A stretch of DNA of 34,095 nt, taken from an uncultured Prevotellaceae bacterium. Its GTDB lineage: Bacteria; Bacteroidota; Bacteroidia; Bacteroidales; Bacteroidaceae. The notes under the pieces were generated by a model. That model ran no database searches. It was given only the letters and a program-made list of their open reading frames with translations, and was not told the DNA's origin. Shown here piece after piece: positions 17,492 to 26,170 of this stretch (within the stretch, counting starts at the first letter, position 1; each line of letters begins with the position of its first letter). Both the position numbers and the translations under genes were made by a program. The stretch is taken from positions 1 to 34,095 of the forward strand of contig CADCEW010000046.1 in the NCBI GenBank assembly GCA_902800585.1, in the 5' to 3' direction.

Positions 17492-17983
17492 TTATTTTCC
17501 TAATGTAATAACTTCACAGTCACTGAATTTATTGCCCTCGATAGTCAGGCGGACAAGCGTCCTTTCCTTGTGCCATCCCTGCAAGCCAGCGGCACCTGGA
17601 TTGATATGCAGCAGATTGAGCGTCTTGTCATACTTCACCTTCAATATATGCGAGTGACCTGCGATAAAGAGTTGCGGCGGATTGGCATAGAGCATCGAGC
17701 GCACGCTGTAGTCGTAGTTGCCGGGATAGCCGCCGATATGCTTGATGAGCACGTCGACATCCTCACACTTGAAACGGTTCAGTTCGCGATACATCAGGCG
17801 CAGGTCGCCGCCATCACAGTTGCCACAGACGGCACGGAACGGGCGGAAAGCCTCAAACTTCTCCGCCACCTCCACACTGCCAATGTCTCCGGCATGCCAT
17901 ATCTCGTCGCAGGGTTCAAAGTAGTGCAGGTACTTCTCGTCCCAGTAACTGTGCGTATCACTGATGATTCCTATTTTCTTCAT
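17492..17983 (-). CDS. YfcE/MJ0936-family metallophosphoesterase
   Basis: 163 residues, full length for the family. The calcineurin-like metal-binding motifs are in order: SDTH (9-12), HAGDIGS (about 31-37), GNCDG (54-58), IKHIGGYPG and AGHSHI (about 118-123). Members cleave phosphodiesters with Mn2+ and their natural substrates are mostly unknown. Its start overlaps the upstream kinase-like gene by 4 bp (CTATGA), so it is cotranscribed with it. Confidence 0.85.
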   Translation of the reverse strand: MKKIGIISDTHSYWDEKYLHYFEPCDEIWHAGDIGSVEVAEKFEAFRPFRAVCGNCDGGDLRLMYRELNRFKCEDVDVLIKHIGGYPGNYDYSVRSMLYANPPQLFIAGHSHILKVKYDKTLNLLHINPGAAGLQGWHKERTLVRLTIEGNKFSDCEVITLGK

Positions 17984-18603
17984 AGTCCGAATTTCTTTCT
18001 GACAAAGTCGGCAATCAGTTTCTCCGTCTCCAGCATACCCAACACACTGGAGTCCACACAGAGGTCATACGATTCTGCATTTCCCCATTTCTTGCCAGTA
18101 TAGTAATTATAATATGCCGCCCTCTTTCCCTCTGCCTGCAAGACAATACGCTTTGCCTCCTGAGGTGTCACCTTCTGTTTGTTCAGGATCTGTTCCACGC
18201 GATACCACATCGAGGCAGTGATGAATACATTCACCACGTTGTCAAAGTCACGCAGTACATAATCGGCACAACGCCCCACAAAGACACAAGAACCTTGTTG
18301 CGCTGCCTTGCGGATAGCATCGCTTTGAAACTTAAACAGACTGTCTGGCGAGAAATTACTGGTATAGATACCATTGTCACTCAGGAAAGGGACATACTGA
18401 CGGAGCAGACCTTTGAAGAAGCCACGCTGTTCATCATTCTGTTCAAATACTTTCTCACTGAAGCCACTCTCCTTGGCGGCAAGATTGAGAATCTCCTTGT
18501 CATAATACTTGGCATTGAAATCCATGGCAAGCATACGGGCGATATCATGTCCGCCACTGCCTAACTGTCTTCCGACATTGATAATAATATGCTTATTTTC
18601 CAT
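17980..18603 (-). CDS. cytidylate kinase-like P-loop protein
   Basis: 207 residues. It fits the cytidylate-kinase-like family (PF13189): NVGRQLGSGGHDIAR carries the P-loop-like phosphate-binding motif, DFNAKYYDKEILN follows, and GSCVFVGRCADYVLRD and FITASMWYRVEQIL are the family's central blocks. The true CMP kinase (cmk) is a different gene in these bacteria, so the substrate is unknown. It overlaps the MATE gene by 11 bp and the YfcE gene by 4 bp. Confidence 0.8.
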   Translation of the reverse strand: MENKHIIINVGRQLGSGGHDIARMLAMDFNAKYYDKEILNLAAKESGFSEKVFEQNDEQRGFFKGLLRQYVPFLSDNGIYTSNFSPDSLFKFQSDAIRKAAQQGSCVFVGRCADYVLRDFDNVVNVFITASMWYRVEQILNKQKVTPQEAKRIVLQAEGKRAAYYNYYTGKKWGNAESYDLCVDSSVLGMLETEKLIADFVRKKFGL

Positions 18604-19945
18604 TTCTCTTGAGTTTATTCATATACCATATTAATAACGGAATTGTCATCGAAAAAGAGCCGAAGTCACTCGCCGGCATCGAATACCACACACCATCCAG
18701 ATCCCAGAACAGAGGGAACACATACGCCATCGGCAACAACAGGATCAGCTGGCGCGACAATGACAGGAAGATAGCCACCTTCACCTTACCGATACACTGG
18801 AAGAAGTTGGTGATGACAGCCTGAGAGCCCACAACGAAGAACACCATCATGTCTATCTGAATGCCTCGAGCGGCAAGATTGATCAGCGTCTGGTCCGTGG
18901 TGAAGATACGGGCAATCTGACTCGGGAAGAGCATCGAGAGTCCCCAGCCTATCAACAGGATCGTTGTTGCAGTGGCTATCGTCAGCCACAGACAACGGAA
19001 CATACGATTGTAATTCTCCGCTCCGAAGTTATAGCCTACGATAGGCTGCATACCCTGAATCACACCCATCACGAACATGAAGAACATCATCACCACGGAA
19101 TTGGCAATGGAATAGGCTCCCACTGCCATGTCACCGCCATAGCGCACAAACTGGTTGTTCATAAAGATGACGATGACACAGCTTGTGACATTCATCAGGA
19201 AGGGAGAGATACCTATCGAGATGATGTTACGCACCAATGCCATCCGGAGCCTGTAGATACCTCTCTCCAGATGCAGCAGTTCCTTTTTGTCGGAGAATAG
19301 CCACAACTGCCAGCACATCGCCATCGTCTGTGATGTCACAGTGGCAAGGGCGGCACCTTTGATGCCCCACCGGAACCACCATACAAAGGTGATGAGCAGC
19401 ACGACATTCATCGCCACCGTGAAGAGTGTCGCATACATCGCATGACGGGGCTTGCCAGCAGCACGGAGTACTGCATTCATTCCGAAATACATGTGTGTCA
19501 CCATATTACCCAAAAGGATAATAATCATGAACTCACGCGCATAAGGCAATGTCACATCGGAAGCCCCGAAGAAACGCAGGATAGGGTCAAGGAAGATGAG
19601 ACAGACCACCATGAAGAGAAAACCGATGATCAGGTTGAGCGTCACCGTGTTTCCCAACAACCGCTGTGCCCTTTTGTAGTCACGCTGTCCTAACTTCACA
19701 GATATACATGTCGAGGCACCCACACCAACAGCTGCTCCGAAGGCAGCGCTCAGATTCATAAAGGGAAAAGTGATGCCTAATCCTGCAATAGCTTCCGGAC
19801 CTACAATCTGTCCGATAAAGGCACGATCGAGTATGTTATAGAGACTCGCTGCCGACATCGCAACGATGGCTGGCAGAGCGTATTGCGTCAACAATCGCCC
19901 CACAGGTTTAATCCCTAATTCCAGTGCCGCTTGCTTATTATCCAT
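18593..19945 (-). CDS. MATE-family efflux transporter
   Basis: About 450 residues and twelve membrane segments, the size and pattern of MATE transporters. Landmarks: LLTQYALPAIVAMSAASLYNILDRAFIG in the first helices, GAAVGVGASTCISVKLGQRD, MNAVLRAAGKPRHAM, and the second-half repeat GVIQGMQPIVGYNFGAENY. The frame allows ATG at 19957, but that codon overlaps the -7 box (19955-19962); ATG at 19945 gives MDNKQAALELG, matching the family's usual start, and leaves a very short leader. It is the first gene of the eight-gene leftward directon. Substrate unknown. Confidence 0.88.
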   Translation of the reverse strand: MDNKQAALELGIKPVGRLLTQYALPAIVAMSAASLYNILDRAFIGQIVGPEAIAGLGITFPFMNLSAAFGAAVGVGASTCISVKLGQRDYKRAQRLLGNTVTLNLIIGFLFMVVCLIFLDPILRFFGASDVTLPYAREFMIIILLGNMVTHMYFGMNAVLRAAGKPRHAMYATLFTVAMNVVLLITFVWWFRWGIKGAALATVTSQTMAMCWQLWLFSDKKELLHLERGIYRLRMALVRNIISIGISPFLMNVTSCVIVIFMNNQFVRYGGDMAVGAYSIANSVVMMFFMFVMGVIQGMQPIVGYNFGAENYNRMFRCLWLTIATATTILLIGWGLSMLFPSQIARIFTTDQTLINLAARGIQIDMMVFFVVGSQAVITNFFQCIGKVKVAIFLSLSRQLILLLPMAYVFPLFWDLDGVWYSMPASDFGSFSMTIPLLIWYMNKLKRNGK

Positions 19946-19954
19946 ATTATTTTG

Positions 19955-19962
19955 CAAAATTA
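19955..19962 (-). promoter_or_regulatory. -7 box of the MATE-led directon
   Basis: TAATTTTG on the minus strand fits TAnnTTTG and lies 9 bp ahead of ATG 19945. It overlaps the 12-bp palindrome ATTTTGCAAAAT (19949-19960). No clear -33 box was found. Confidence 0.5.
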
Positions 19963-19995
19963 CGAATAAGTGAGAAGAAAACCAAATTTTATTTG

Positions 19996-20003
19996 TACTT
20001 TTG
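19996..20003 (+). promoter_or_regulatory. -7 box of the subtilase-xseA-xseB operon
   Basis: TACTTTTG matches TAnnTTTG and lies 23 bp ahead of ATG 20027. This placement excludes the GTG at 19970 as the start. Confidence 0.55.
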
Positions 20004-20026
20004 CAAACATAAAAAAGAAAAAGGGA

Positions 20027-21436
20027 ATGTGGAGACTATTAATCTTACTGACTTTATTTGTGCTGACAGGTAACGGATGGGCTCAGGAGCGTACAAGGAA
20101 AATACGTAATAAGGAGCGTCTATCGTATATCTTCAGGGTGACACTGCGTGACAAACAAGAGTCTCCTTACTCTCTCGACCGTCCTACCCGATTCCTTTCC
20201 AAACGTTCCATAGAGCGAAGAAAAAGACAAGGACTATCCTTAGATTCGACTGACCTACCTGTTAATCCGAAATATGTGCGACAGATAGAATCTATGAAGA
20301 CCAACATCATTGGCACCAGCCGATGGAACAATACCGTTTTGGTGCAGATAAATGACACCAACGAACTTCAACGCATCCGTCAACTTTCCTGTGTACAGAC
20401 CTGCCACTTGGTATGGCAGACTCCTGACTCTATTGAACCAAGAGCCCCTAAAATGAGATACAACGAGACATTCAATTCGTGGGACTCTATTCCAGACACA
20501 CCCTATGGACGTGCCGACGCACAGATTAAGACACTCAACGGACACCGGTTACATGATATTGGCTGTTTGGGTGAAGGGATGATGATAGCCGTATTGGATG
20601 GAGGTTTTAAAAATGTCAACCGCATTCCTGCCTTTTGGAAAGTAACTATTGAAGGGACGAAAGACTTTATCTACCCTGCTTCCCCTTCTATTTATGATGA
20701 AGTGGATCACGGCACAAAGGTGCTGTCAATCATGACAATGCGTCAACCTTATTATTATATAGGGACGGCACCGAAAGCAAGTTATTGGCTGTTGCGTTGT
20801 GAAGATGATTACTCTGAACAGGAAGTAGAGGAAGACTATTGGGCGATAGCAGCGGAGTTTGCAGATTCTGTGGGGTGCGACCTCATTAATTCGTCCTTAG
20901 GATATCATATCTTTGACAAGGGACACAAGCCCTACCAACCGTGGCAACTGGACGGTCATACCGCTTTCATCAGCCGTTCTGCCTCCTTAGTTGCAAAGAA
21001 AGGCATGATTCTCGTCAACTCGGCAGGAAATACAGGTATGGAACCATGGAAGAAACTAACATTCCCTGCGGATGCAGAAGACTGCCTGACTGTAGGTGCC
21101 GTCACTGATATATTAACCCATGCTCCTTTCAGTGCCGTAGGACCTACTCAAGACGGACGTGTGAAACCTGATGTCGTTGCCATTGGAAGTCCTGCTATCA
21201 TCGTTACTGGAACAGGTTCTATCGTAAAGGATATGGGAACCTCATTCGCTGCTCCTATCATCTGCGGACTGACGGCATGCCTGTGGCAAGCATTGCCTAA
21301 TAAGACTGCATCGGAGATCATGGAACTGATTCGGCAAACAAGTAATAACAAGGAACATCCCGACAATATCACAGGTTATGGCGTGCCAAACTTCTGGCGA
21401 GCATATATGATTGGAAAAATGAAAACTGATGAGTGA
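20027..21436 (+). CDS. secreted subtilisin-like serine protease (S8)
   Basis: 469 residues from ATG 20027, which follows AAGGGA. The frame runs back to a GTG at 19970, but that lies upstream of the -7 box. A signal peptide (MWRLLILLTLFVLTGNGWAQ) is followed by a propeptide-like region to about residue 170 and an S8 domain with the catalytic triad D191 (AVLDGGF), H228 (VDHGTKV) and S406 (GTSFAAP), plus oxyanion N335 (NSAGNTG). No C-terminal sorting domain is seen, so it is probably periplasmic or surface-exposed. It overlaps xseA by 8 bp. Confidence 0.88.
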   Translation: MWRLLILLTLFVLTGNGWAQERTRKIRNKERLSYIFRVTLRDKQESPYSLDRPTRFLSKRSIERRKRQGLSLDSTDLPVNPKYVRQIESMKTNIIGTSRWNNTVLVQINDTNELQRIRQLSCVQTCHLVWQTPDSIEPRAPKMRYNETFNSWDSIPDTPYGRADAQIKTLNGHRLHDIGCLGEGMMIAVLDGGFKNVNRIPAFWKVTIEGTKDFIYPASPSIYDEVDHGTKVLSIMTMRQPYYYIGTAPKASYWLLRCEDDYSEQEVEEDYWAIAAEFADSVGCDLINSSLGYHIFDKGHKPYQPWQLDGHTAFISRSASLVAKKGMILVNSAGNTGMEPWKKLTFPADAEDCLTVGAVTDILTHAPFSAVGPTQDGRVKPDVVAIGSPAIIVTGTGSIVKDMGTSFAAPIICGLTACLWQALPNKTASEIMELIRQTSNNKEHPDNITGYGVPNFWRAYMIGKMKTDE

Positions 21437-22616
21437 AAAGCGATATACTTTACAACTGCTGAATGCCCTCGTACGTGAGGCGATAGAGATAGAACTGCCT
21501 GATGAGTATTGGGTAGAGGCGGAGCTGTCGGAATGCAGAGAGAGCCGAGGACACTGTTATATGGAACTTGTGGAGAAAGACGAGACCTCAAACACACCGA
21601 TTGCACGAGCCTCCGCTAAATGTTGGAAACAGACATGGGCAATGCTACAACCTTATTTTGAGCGTACTACAGGACAGTCGCTACATGCCGGCATGAAAGT
21701 ACTACTGAAAGTCTATGCACAGTTCCATGAGGCTTTCGGTTTCTCGTGGATTGTCACGGACATCGACCCTACCTTCACATTAGGTGACATGGCTCAACGC
21801 CGGCAGGCGATTATCAGGAAGTTGAAAGAGGAAGGTGTCTTTGACCTGCAACGTGAACTAACCATCCCCCGTTTCTGTCAGCGTATCGCCGTCATTTCCG
21901 CAGAGACAGCCGCTGGTTATGGCGACTTCTGTCGTCAACTCACAGAAAATGAATACGGACTACAATTTGAGCCCACCCTCTTTCCTGCCATCATGCAGGG
22001 CGAGCAGGTAGAGCAGAGTGTGATTGCAGCCTTGAACAGTATTCACGAACGAATCAATGATTTCGATATCGTAGTGATTATCCGAGGCGGTGGTTCGACA
22101 AGTGATATGAGCGGTTTTGACACACTGACATTAACGGAGAATGTGGCTAACTTCCCATTGCCAATCATTACAGGTATCGGACACGACAGGGACGAATGTG
22201 TACTGGATATGGTGTCGAATATGAGAGTAAAGACGCCGACAGCAGCGGCAGCCTTTCTGATTTCCCATCTTGCAGATACCCTCCAGCATGTCAATGACCT
22301 CCAACAGCGAATCGCCTATTTGTTCTCGATGGTGAGGACGAACATGGAACACCAATTGGAACAGCGTTATGAACGACTCCTACATGCCATTGGTCAGCGT
22401 CTTATCAATGAACGACATCATCTGGAACTCGCAGAACAGAAAGTCATCTCTTTCGACCCTTCCCTGTTGCTGAAACGAGGTTACAGCATCACGCTCCACA
22501 ACGGAAAGGTGGTACGTGACCCACAGCAACTGAAAGAAGGTGATGAGATTGAGACACGAGTGGAAAAAGGTAATATTAAATCAAAAGTCATATATGGAAG
22601 AGAATATGAAGTATGA
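21429..22616 (+). CDS. xseA: exodeoxyribonuclease VII large subunit
   Basis: 395 residues, the usual Bacteroidota length. An N-terminal OB-fold (about 1-115, YWVEAELSECRESRGHCYMEL) precedes the catalytic domain with RIAVISAETAAGYGDF, VVIIRGGGSTSDMSGFD and GIGHDRDECVLDMVS, then a coiled-coil region (about 285-340) and KRGYSITLHNGK near the end. It degrades single-stranded DNA with XseB in repair. It starts inside the end of the subtilase gene, and xseB starts inside its own end. Confidence 0.95.
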   Translation: MSEKRYTLQLLNALVREAIEIELPDEYWVEAELSECRESRGHCYMELVEKDETSNTPIARASAKCWKQTWAMLQPYFERTTGQSLHAGMKVLLKVYAQFHEAFGFSWIVTDIDPTFTLGDMAQRRQAIIRKLKEEGVFDLQRELTIPRFCQRIAVISAETAAGYGDFCRQLTENEYGLQFEPTLFPAIMQGEQVEQSVIAALNSIHERINDFDIVVIIRGGGSTSDMSGFDTLTLTENVANFPLPIITGIGHDRDECVLDMVSNMRVKTPTAAAAFLISHLADTLQHVNDLQQRIAYLFSMVRTNMEHQLEQRYERLLHAIGQRLINERHHLELAEQKVISFDPSLLLKRGYSITLHNGKVVRDPQQLKEGDEIETRVEKGNIKSKVIYGREYEV

Positions 22617-22788
22617 GGAGGCGATGGCTCAGATAGAGGCTATCGTCCACAAGATGGAAAATAATGAACTGGATATAGACGAACTCGCTGCACAGTTGAA
22701 AACTGCACAGCGACTTATTAAGTTCTGCAAGGATAAACTAACCAAGACAGAAGAGGAACTCTCAAAGATACAAGCCGAACAGGCTTAA
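22594..22788 (+). CDS. xseB: exodeoxyribonuclease VII small subunit
   Basis: 64 residues from ATG 22594 (or 60 from ATG 22606). The sequence KYEEAMAQIEAIVHKMENNELDIDELA is the canonical XseB helix pair, with the rest a helical XseA-binding tail. The frame stays open upstream to 22540 inside xseA, but those residues do not resemble XseB. It overlaps xseA by 23 bp and ends 4 bp from the convergent barrel-protein gene. Confidence 0.93.
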   Translation: MEENMKYEEAMAQIEAIVHKMENNELDIDELAAQLKTAQRLIKFCKDKLTKTEEELSKIQAEQA

Positions 22789-22792
22789 CCGT

Positions 22793-23494
22793 TTATAGGA
22801 ACAAACCGAAAGAGAGGGAATGGAACTGCGGTCCCTGATTGGTCTTCAGGACACTCATGGGTGAATATTTGAAATACATACCCATACCTTTATAGGTAAG
22901 CATACCCATGAAGTCGACGGTCACAGGACGATAGTCGAAATCCTTGATACTAATATCCATATCCTCATTACCTAACTCATAACTGGTATTGATACGTCCA
23001 CGGAGATTAAAGTTGACGACAGGACCTAATGTCAACTTAAACTTACTATTACGTCCAAAACGCTGGGCAAACATAACAGGGACGGAGAGACTGAATATCG
23101 CGATACGGGAGGAACGATGACTGGCACCCTCCGGATAGTCGGCAAGTCCGACCATCTGGTGATGGGGATACTCCATGGTGTAAGAATCGGGAATCATGTC
23201 AAACTGCCTGTCTGTTGACAATCCGTACCTTCGCCAGTTCACCCAAAGACCTGTTGAGTAAGTCTGCGTAGATCTCTTCGGAGTATAGGTGTAACGCAAG
23301 CCAAGGATCCACTCCATTGACTTAAAGGGAGCAAAGCCATAGCCATCAGGAACATTCGTGGGAGTCCCGACACCGATACCCAGGTCCAGGACTATACCAT
23401 GAGGGCTGTCACAGTCGTCATAGTCGTCCTCCTGAGCATAAGCAACTGCTACACACATCATCACCATCATCATCATTATTTTTCTCATCACCAT
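22793..23494 (-). CDS. outer-membrane beta-barrel protein, function unknown
   Basis: 233 residues. A signal peptide with an unusual run of methionines (MRKIMMMMVMMCVAVAYA) ends at AYA-QE. The remainder alternates polar and hydrophobic residues (ILGLRYTYTPK, TYSTGLWVNWRRYG, FKLTLGPVVNFNLRGR, YFKYSPMSVL) and ends with an aromatic-hydrophobic tail (SLSFGLFL), as in small outer-membrane barrels of Bacteroidota. ATG 23488 is an equally good start. A TATCTTTG promoter lies upstream. No specific function is recognised. Confidence 0.75.
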   Translation of the reverse strand: MVMRKIMMMMVMMCVAVAYAQEDDYDDCDSPHGIVLDLGIGVGTPTNVPDGYGFAPFKSMEWILGLRYTYTPKRSTQTYSTGLWVNWRRYGLSTDRQFDMIPDSYTMEYPHHQMVGLADYPEGASHRSSRIAIFSLSVPVMFAQRFGRNSKFKLTLGPVVNFNLRGRINTSYELGNEDMDISIKDFDYRPVTVDFMGMLTYKGMGMYFKYSPMSVLKTNQGPQFHSLSFGLFL

Positions 23495-23530
23495 ATCTCT
23501 TTTAATTACTACATTTTTGAAATTCAGTTA

Positions 23531-23538
23531 CAAAGATA
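23531..23538 (-). promoter_or_regulatory. -7 box of the barrel-protein gene
   Basis: TATCTTTG on the minus strand matches TAnnTTTG, 36 bp ahead of the start codon. It faces the divergent ilvE promoter. Confidence 0.55.
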
Positions 23539-23558
23539 AGCATTTTTCTTGCAATTTT

Positions 23559-23590
23559 CTTGCACAAGCTCATTATTTTATGTACTTTTG
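23559..23590 (+). promoter_or_regulatory. ilvE promoter
   Basis: TACTTTTG at 23583-23590 is the -7 box and CTTG at 23559-23562 an imperfect -33 box, with a 20-bp spacer. The original ilvE ATG at 23629 follows 38 bp later. Confidence 0.55.
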
Positions 23591-23628
23591 CAGCAATTAA
23601 ATTGAAAAAGCATTAAAATTATTACGAT

Positions 23629-24626
23629 ATGAAAGACTTAGACTGGGGTAACCTGTCGTTCGGTTATATGAAAACCGACTACAACGTACGCTGTTACTAT
23701 CGTGACGGAAAATGGGGCGCGAGTATTTGAACATGCACATGGCAGCAACCTGTCTGCACTACGGACAGGAGGCTTTCGAGGGACTGAAGGCTTATCGCTG
23801 CAAAGACGGTAAGGTGCGCATCTTCCGTGTGGAGGAGAATGCGGCACGTCTGCAGTCCACCTGTCGCGGCATCCTGATGCCTGAACTCCCTACCGAGCGT
23901 TTCGTGGAAATGGTAAAGAAGGTTGTACGTCTCAACCAGGAGTGGATTCCTACCTATGAGAGCGGTGCCACCCTTTATATCCGTCCATTACTCATCGGAA
24001 CGAGTGCACAGGTGGGTGTTCATCCTGCCAAGGAATACTGTTTCCTTATCTTCGTCACCCCTGTAGGTCCATACTTCAAGGGCGGTTTCTCCAGCAATCC
24101 TTATGTGATTGTACGTGATTTCGACCGCAGTGCTCCTCTCGGTACCGGTAAATATAAGGTAGGTGGTAACTATGCCGCATCTCTCTATGCCAATAACCTG
24201 GCACATGAGAAGGGTTATGCCTGTGAGTTCTACCTCGATGCCAAGGAGAAGAAATATATCGATGAGTGCGGTGCTGCCAACTTCTTCGGTATTAAGAACA
24301 ATACCTATGTCACTCCGAAGTCTACCTCTATCCTGCCCTCTATCACCAATAAGAGTCTGATGCAGGTAGCAGAAGACTTAGGTCTGAAGGTAGAGCGTCG
24401 TCCTATTCCCGAGGAGGAACTGGAAACCTTCGAGGAGGCTGGTGCTTGCGGAACGGCTGCTGTCATCAGTCCTATATCCTATATCGATGACTTAGAGACA
24501 GGTAAGCGTTATGACTTTGGTGATAAGCCTGGTCCTATCTCCAGAAAACTCTTCGACACCCTCCGTGGCATCCAATATGGCGAGATTGAGGACAAACACG
24601 GTTGGACGACTGTTGTGATTGAATAA
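23629..24626 (+). pseudogene. ilvE: branched-chain amino-acid aminotransferase, broken by a small deletion
   Basis: The N-terminus from ATG 23629 is canonical (DWGNLSFGYMKTDYNVR) but runs to TGA at 23728-23730 after 33 codons. The rest of the enzyme is in another frame from about 23718: EYLNMHMAATCLHYGQEAFEGLKAY, RPLLIGTSAQVGVHPA, the PLP lysine in GTGKYKVGGNYAAS, YIDECGAANFFGI and EEAGACGTAAVISPI. About 7 residues normally between WG and EYLN are absent, an estimated 19-bp deletion. An internal ATG at 23712 could restart translation (to 24626, 304 residues), but without the first 30 residues. The enzyme would transaminate Val/Leu/Ile with 2-oxoglutarate. True pseudogene or sequencing/assembly error cannot be told apart here. 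Confidence 0.88.
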
Positions 24627-24652
24627 TATTAATAACCAACAATATAGCTATT

Positions 24653-25261
24653 ATGGACAACAATCAAGGTTACAAAAATCGCGCTCTTGCCTCTTTGGAA
24701 GGTAAGTGGACAAATGGTATCATTGCTGCTATTATCTATCTGCTGATCAGTGGATGTGTAGGTCAGGGAGCTTCGATGTTCTTTGACGTAGCAACAGGGT
24801 ATGGAATCTCAGGTTTCTGGTATATCCTCTGTCTGCCCTTGGAATGGGGTGTTACAGTTTACTTCCTGAACCTTATTCGTAACGAAGACATTGCCTACGA
24901 GCGACTGTTCGATGGTTACAAGGACTTCGTCCGTATCTTCCTCGCAGGCTTCTTGATATCACTTTGTGTTGTTATCGGCCTGTTCTTGCTGATTATCCCA
25001 GGTATCATCCTTGCGCTCATGTTCTCACAGACCGATTATATCCTGAAGGATGACAAGCAGATCAGTGCTGCTGACGCTATGAAGAAGAGTGCGGAGATAA
25101 TGAAGGGACACAAGATGGAACTGTTCTGGCTCATGCTGAGTTTCATCGGCTGGGCTATCCTGAGTGTGCTCACATTTGGCTTCGGCTTTATCTTCCTGCT
25201 TCCTTATATGTATTCTACCCTCTCTCATTACTATGAGGATTTGAAAGCAGAAAATGCATGA
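24653..25261 (+). CDS. DUF975-like integral membrane protein
   Basis: 202 residues with about four to six membrane segments: roughly 22-45 ([16 protein letters not shown]), 53-72, 93-118 ([30 protein letters not shown] in part) and 152-185. The pattern of a [11 protein letters not shown] loop followed by [14 protein letters not shown] resembles the DUF975 family. Function unknown. It lies 26 bp after ilvE and overlaps trmB by 4 bp (ATGA). Confidence 0.7.
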   Translation: MDNNQGYKNRALASLEGKWTNGIIAAIIYLLISGCVGQGASMFFDVATGYGISGFWYILCLPLEWGVTVYFLNLIRNEDIAYERLFDGYKDFVRIFLAGFLISLCVVIGLFLLIIPGIILALMFSQTDYILKDDKQISAADAMKKSAEIMKGHKMELFWLMLSFIGWAILSVLTFGFGFIFLLPYMYSTLSHYYEDLKAENA

Positions 25262-26028
25262 GTAAAGGAAAGCTGGCGAAGTTCGCCGACATGGAAACTT
25301 ATGAGAACGTGTTCCAGTACCCCTATTCGGTGGTGGAACACGTTCCGTTTGAGATGCAAGGTCACTGGCATGAGCAGTATTTCCATAATAACAACCCCAT
25401 TGTTCTTGAACTCGGCTGCGGAAAAGGAGAATATACGGTAGGACTTGCCAAGCGCTATCCACACATGAATTTCATCGGAGTGGATATCAAGGGAGCGAGA
25501 ATGTGGACAGGAGCGACTCAGGCTATCAAGGAAGGAATGAAGAATGTTGCCTTCCTACGTACGAATATTGAAATCATTGACCGTTTCTTTGCGCCTGATG
25601 AAGTAACGGAGATATGGCTGACATTTAGCGACCCACAAATGAAGAACCCTCGCAAACGGCTTACTTCCACTTTCTTTATGAACCGCTATCGCCGTTTCCT
25701 CATTGACAAAGGAATCATCCATCTAAAGACTGACTCCAACTTCCTCTTCACCTATACTACTTATATGGTGGAAAAGAATCACCTGCCTTTAGTCCTCCGC
25801 ACTAATGATTTATACTCAGAGAACTCTGAGAACTCCGAATACTCAGAGGCTGCCTCCATCCAAACCTACTACGAGCAGATGTGGATAGACCGTGGATTGG
25901 ATATCAAATACATAAAGTTCCACCTGCCACACGAGGGCGAACTAGTAGAACCTGACATAGAAATACCTCTTGACAACTACCGTTCCTATCGGCGTGACAA
26001 GCGCAGTTCGTTAGAGACAGCGAAATAA
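25258..26028 (+). CDS. trmB: tRNA (guanine-N7-)-methyltransferase
   Basis: 256 residues. The SAM-binding motif [12 protein letters not shown] (49-60), [10 protein letters not shown] (75-84) and [14 protein letters not shown] (122-135, the Bacteroidota form of the family's DPWPK motif) identify TrmB, which makes m7G46 in tRNA. The C-terminal block [18 protein letters not shown] is also conserved. Residues 187-198 ([12 protein letters not shown]) come from a 9-bp tandem repeat where homologues have an unrelated short loop. It starts inside the end of the membrane-protein gene. Confidence 0.93.
   Translation: MSKGKLAKFADMETYENVFQYPYSVVEHVPFEMQGHWHEQYFHNNNPIVLELGCGKGEYTVGLAKRYPHMNFIGVDIKGARMWTGATQAIKEGMKNVAFLRTNIEIIDRFFAPDEVTEIWLTFSDPQMKNPRKRLTSTFFMNRYRRFLIDKGIIHLKTDSNFLFTYTTYMVEKNHLPLVLRTNDLYSENSENSEYSEAASIQTYYEQMWIDRGLDIKYIKFHLPHEGELVEPDIEIPLDNYRSYRRDKRSSLETAK
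25814..25849 (+). repeat. intragenic 9-bp tandem repeat in trmB
   Basis: Four units (ACTCAGAGA, ACTCTGAGA, ACTCCGAAT, ACTCAGAGG) give the peptide [12 protein letters not shown] in a loop just before the conserved IQTYYEQ block. The frame is kept because the unit is 9 bp. Confidence 0.8.
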
Positions 26029-26052
26029 TTCACTGTGAATCCCACAATTAAC

Positions 26053-26167
26053 TTAAGTTACAATGCGCATTGCAACGTTGTCCTTGATATTATTGTAGAA
26101 GTACGTGTAGTCATTATCGTGACGAGCATCCCTTCCGAAGAACTGGGTAACAACCTTGGTTACCTCC
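26053..26167 (-). pseudogene. orphan coding remnant after the antiporter gene
   Basis: The 142-bp gap between trmB and the antiporter carries, on the minus strand, an open stretch of about 38 codons with protein-like composition: EVTKVVTQFFGRDAR, DYTYFYNNIKDN, VAMRIVT, then TAA at 26055-26053. It has no start codon, and a stop in the same frame lies just upstream, so it looks like the tail of a deleted gene. I do not recognise the family. A chance open frame is possible at this length. Confidence 0.4.
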
Positions 26168-26170
26168 CGA

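Noticed and set aside
19949-19960. ATTTTGCAAAAT palindrome as a regulator site
   Set aside because: Explained by the -7 box on the minus strand in AT-rich DNA; the dyad is probably incidental.
19970-20026. GTG start giving a 19-residue extension of the subtilase
   Set aside because: It would place the start upstream of the TACTTTTG -7 box and in front of a complete signal peptide.
22540-22593. Upstream start for xseB
   Set aside because: The added residues lie inside xseA and do not resemble XseB; ATG 22594 or 22606 fits the family.
23629-23730. Programmed ribosomal frameshift in ilvE
   Set aside because: No slippery heptamer is visible and about seven residues are missing at the junction, so a deletion explains it better.
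26061-26072. CAATGCGCATTG perfect palindrome as a terminator or operator
   Set aside because: Only 12 bp, no following T-run, and it falls in the coding-like remnant; not enough to call.
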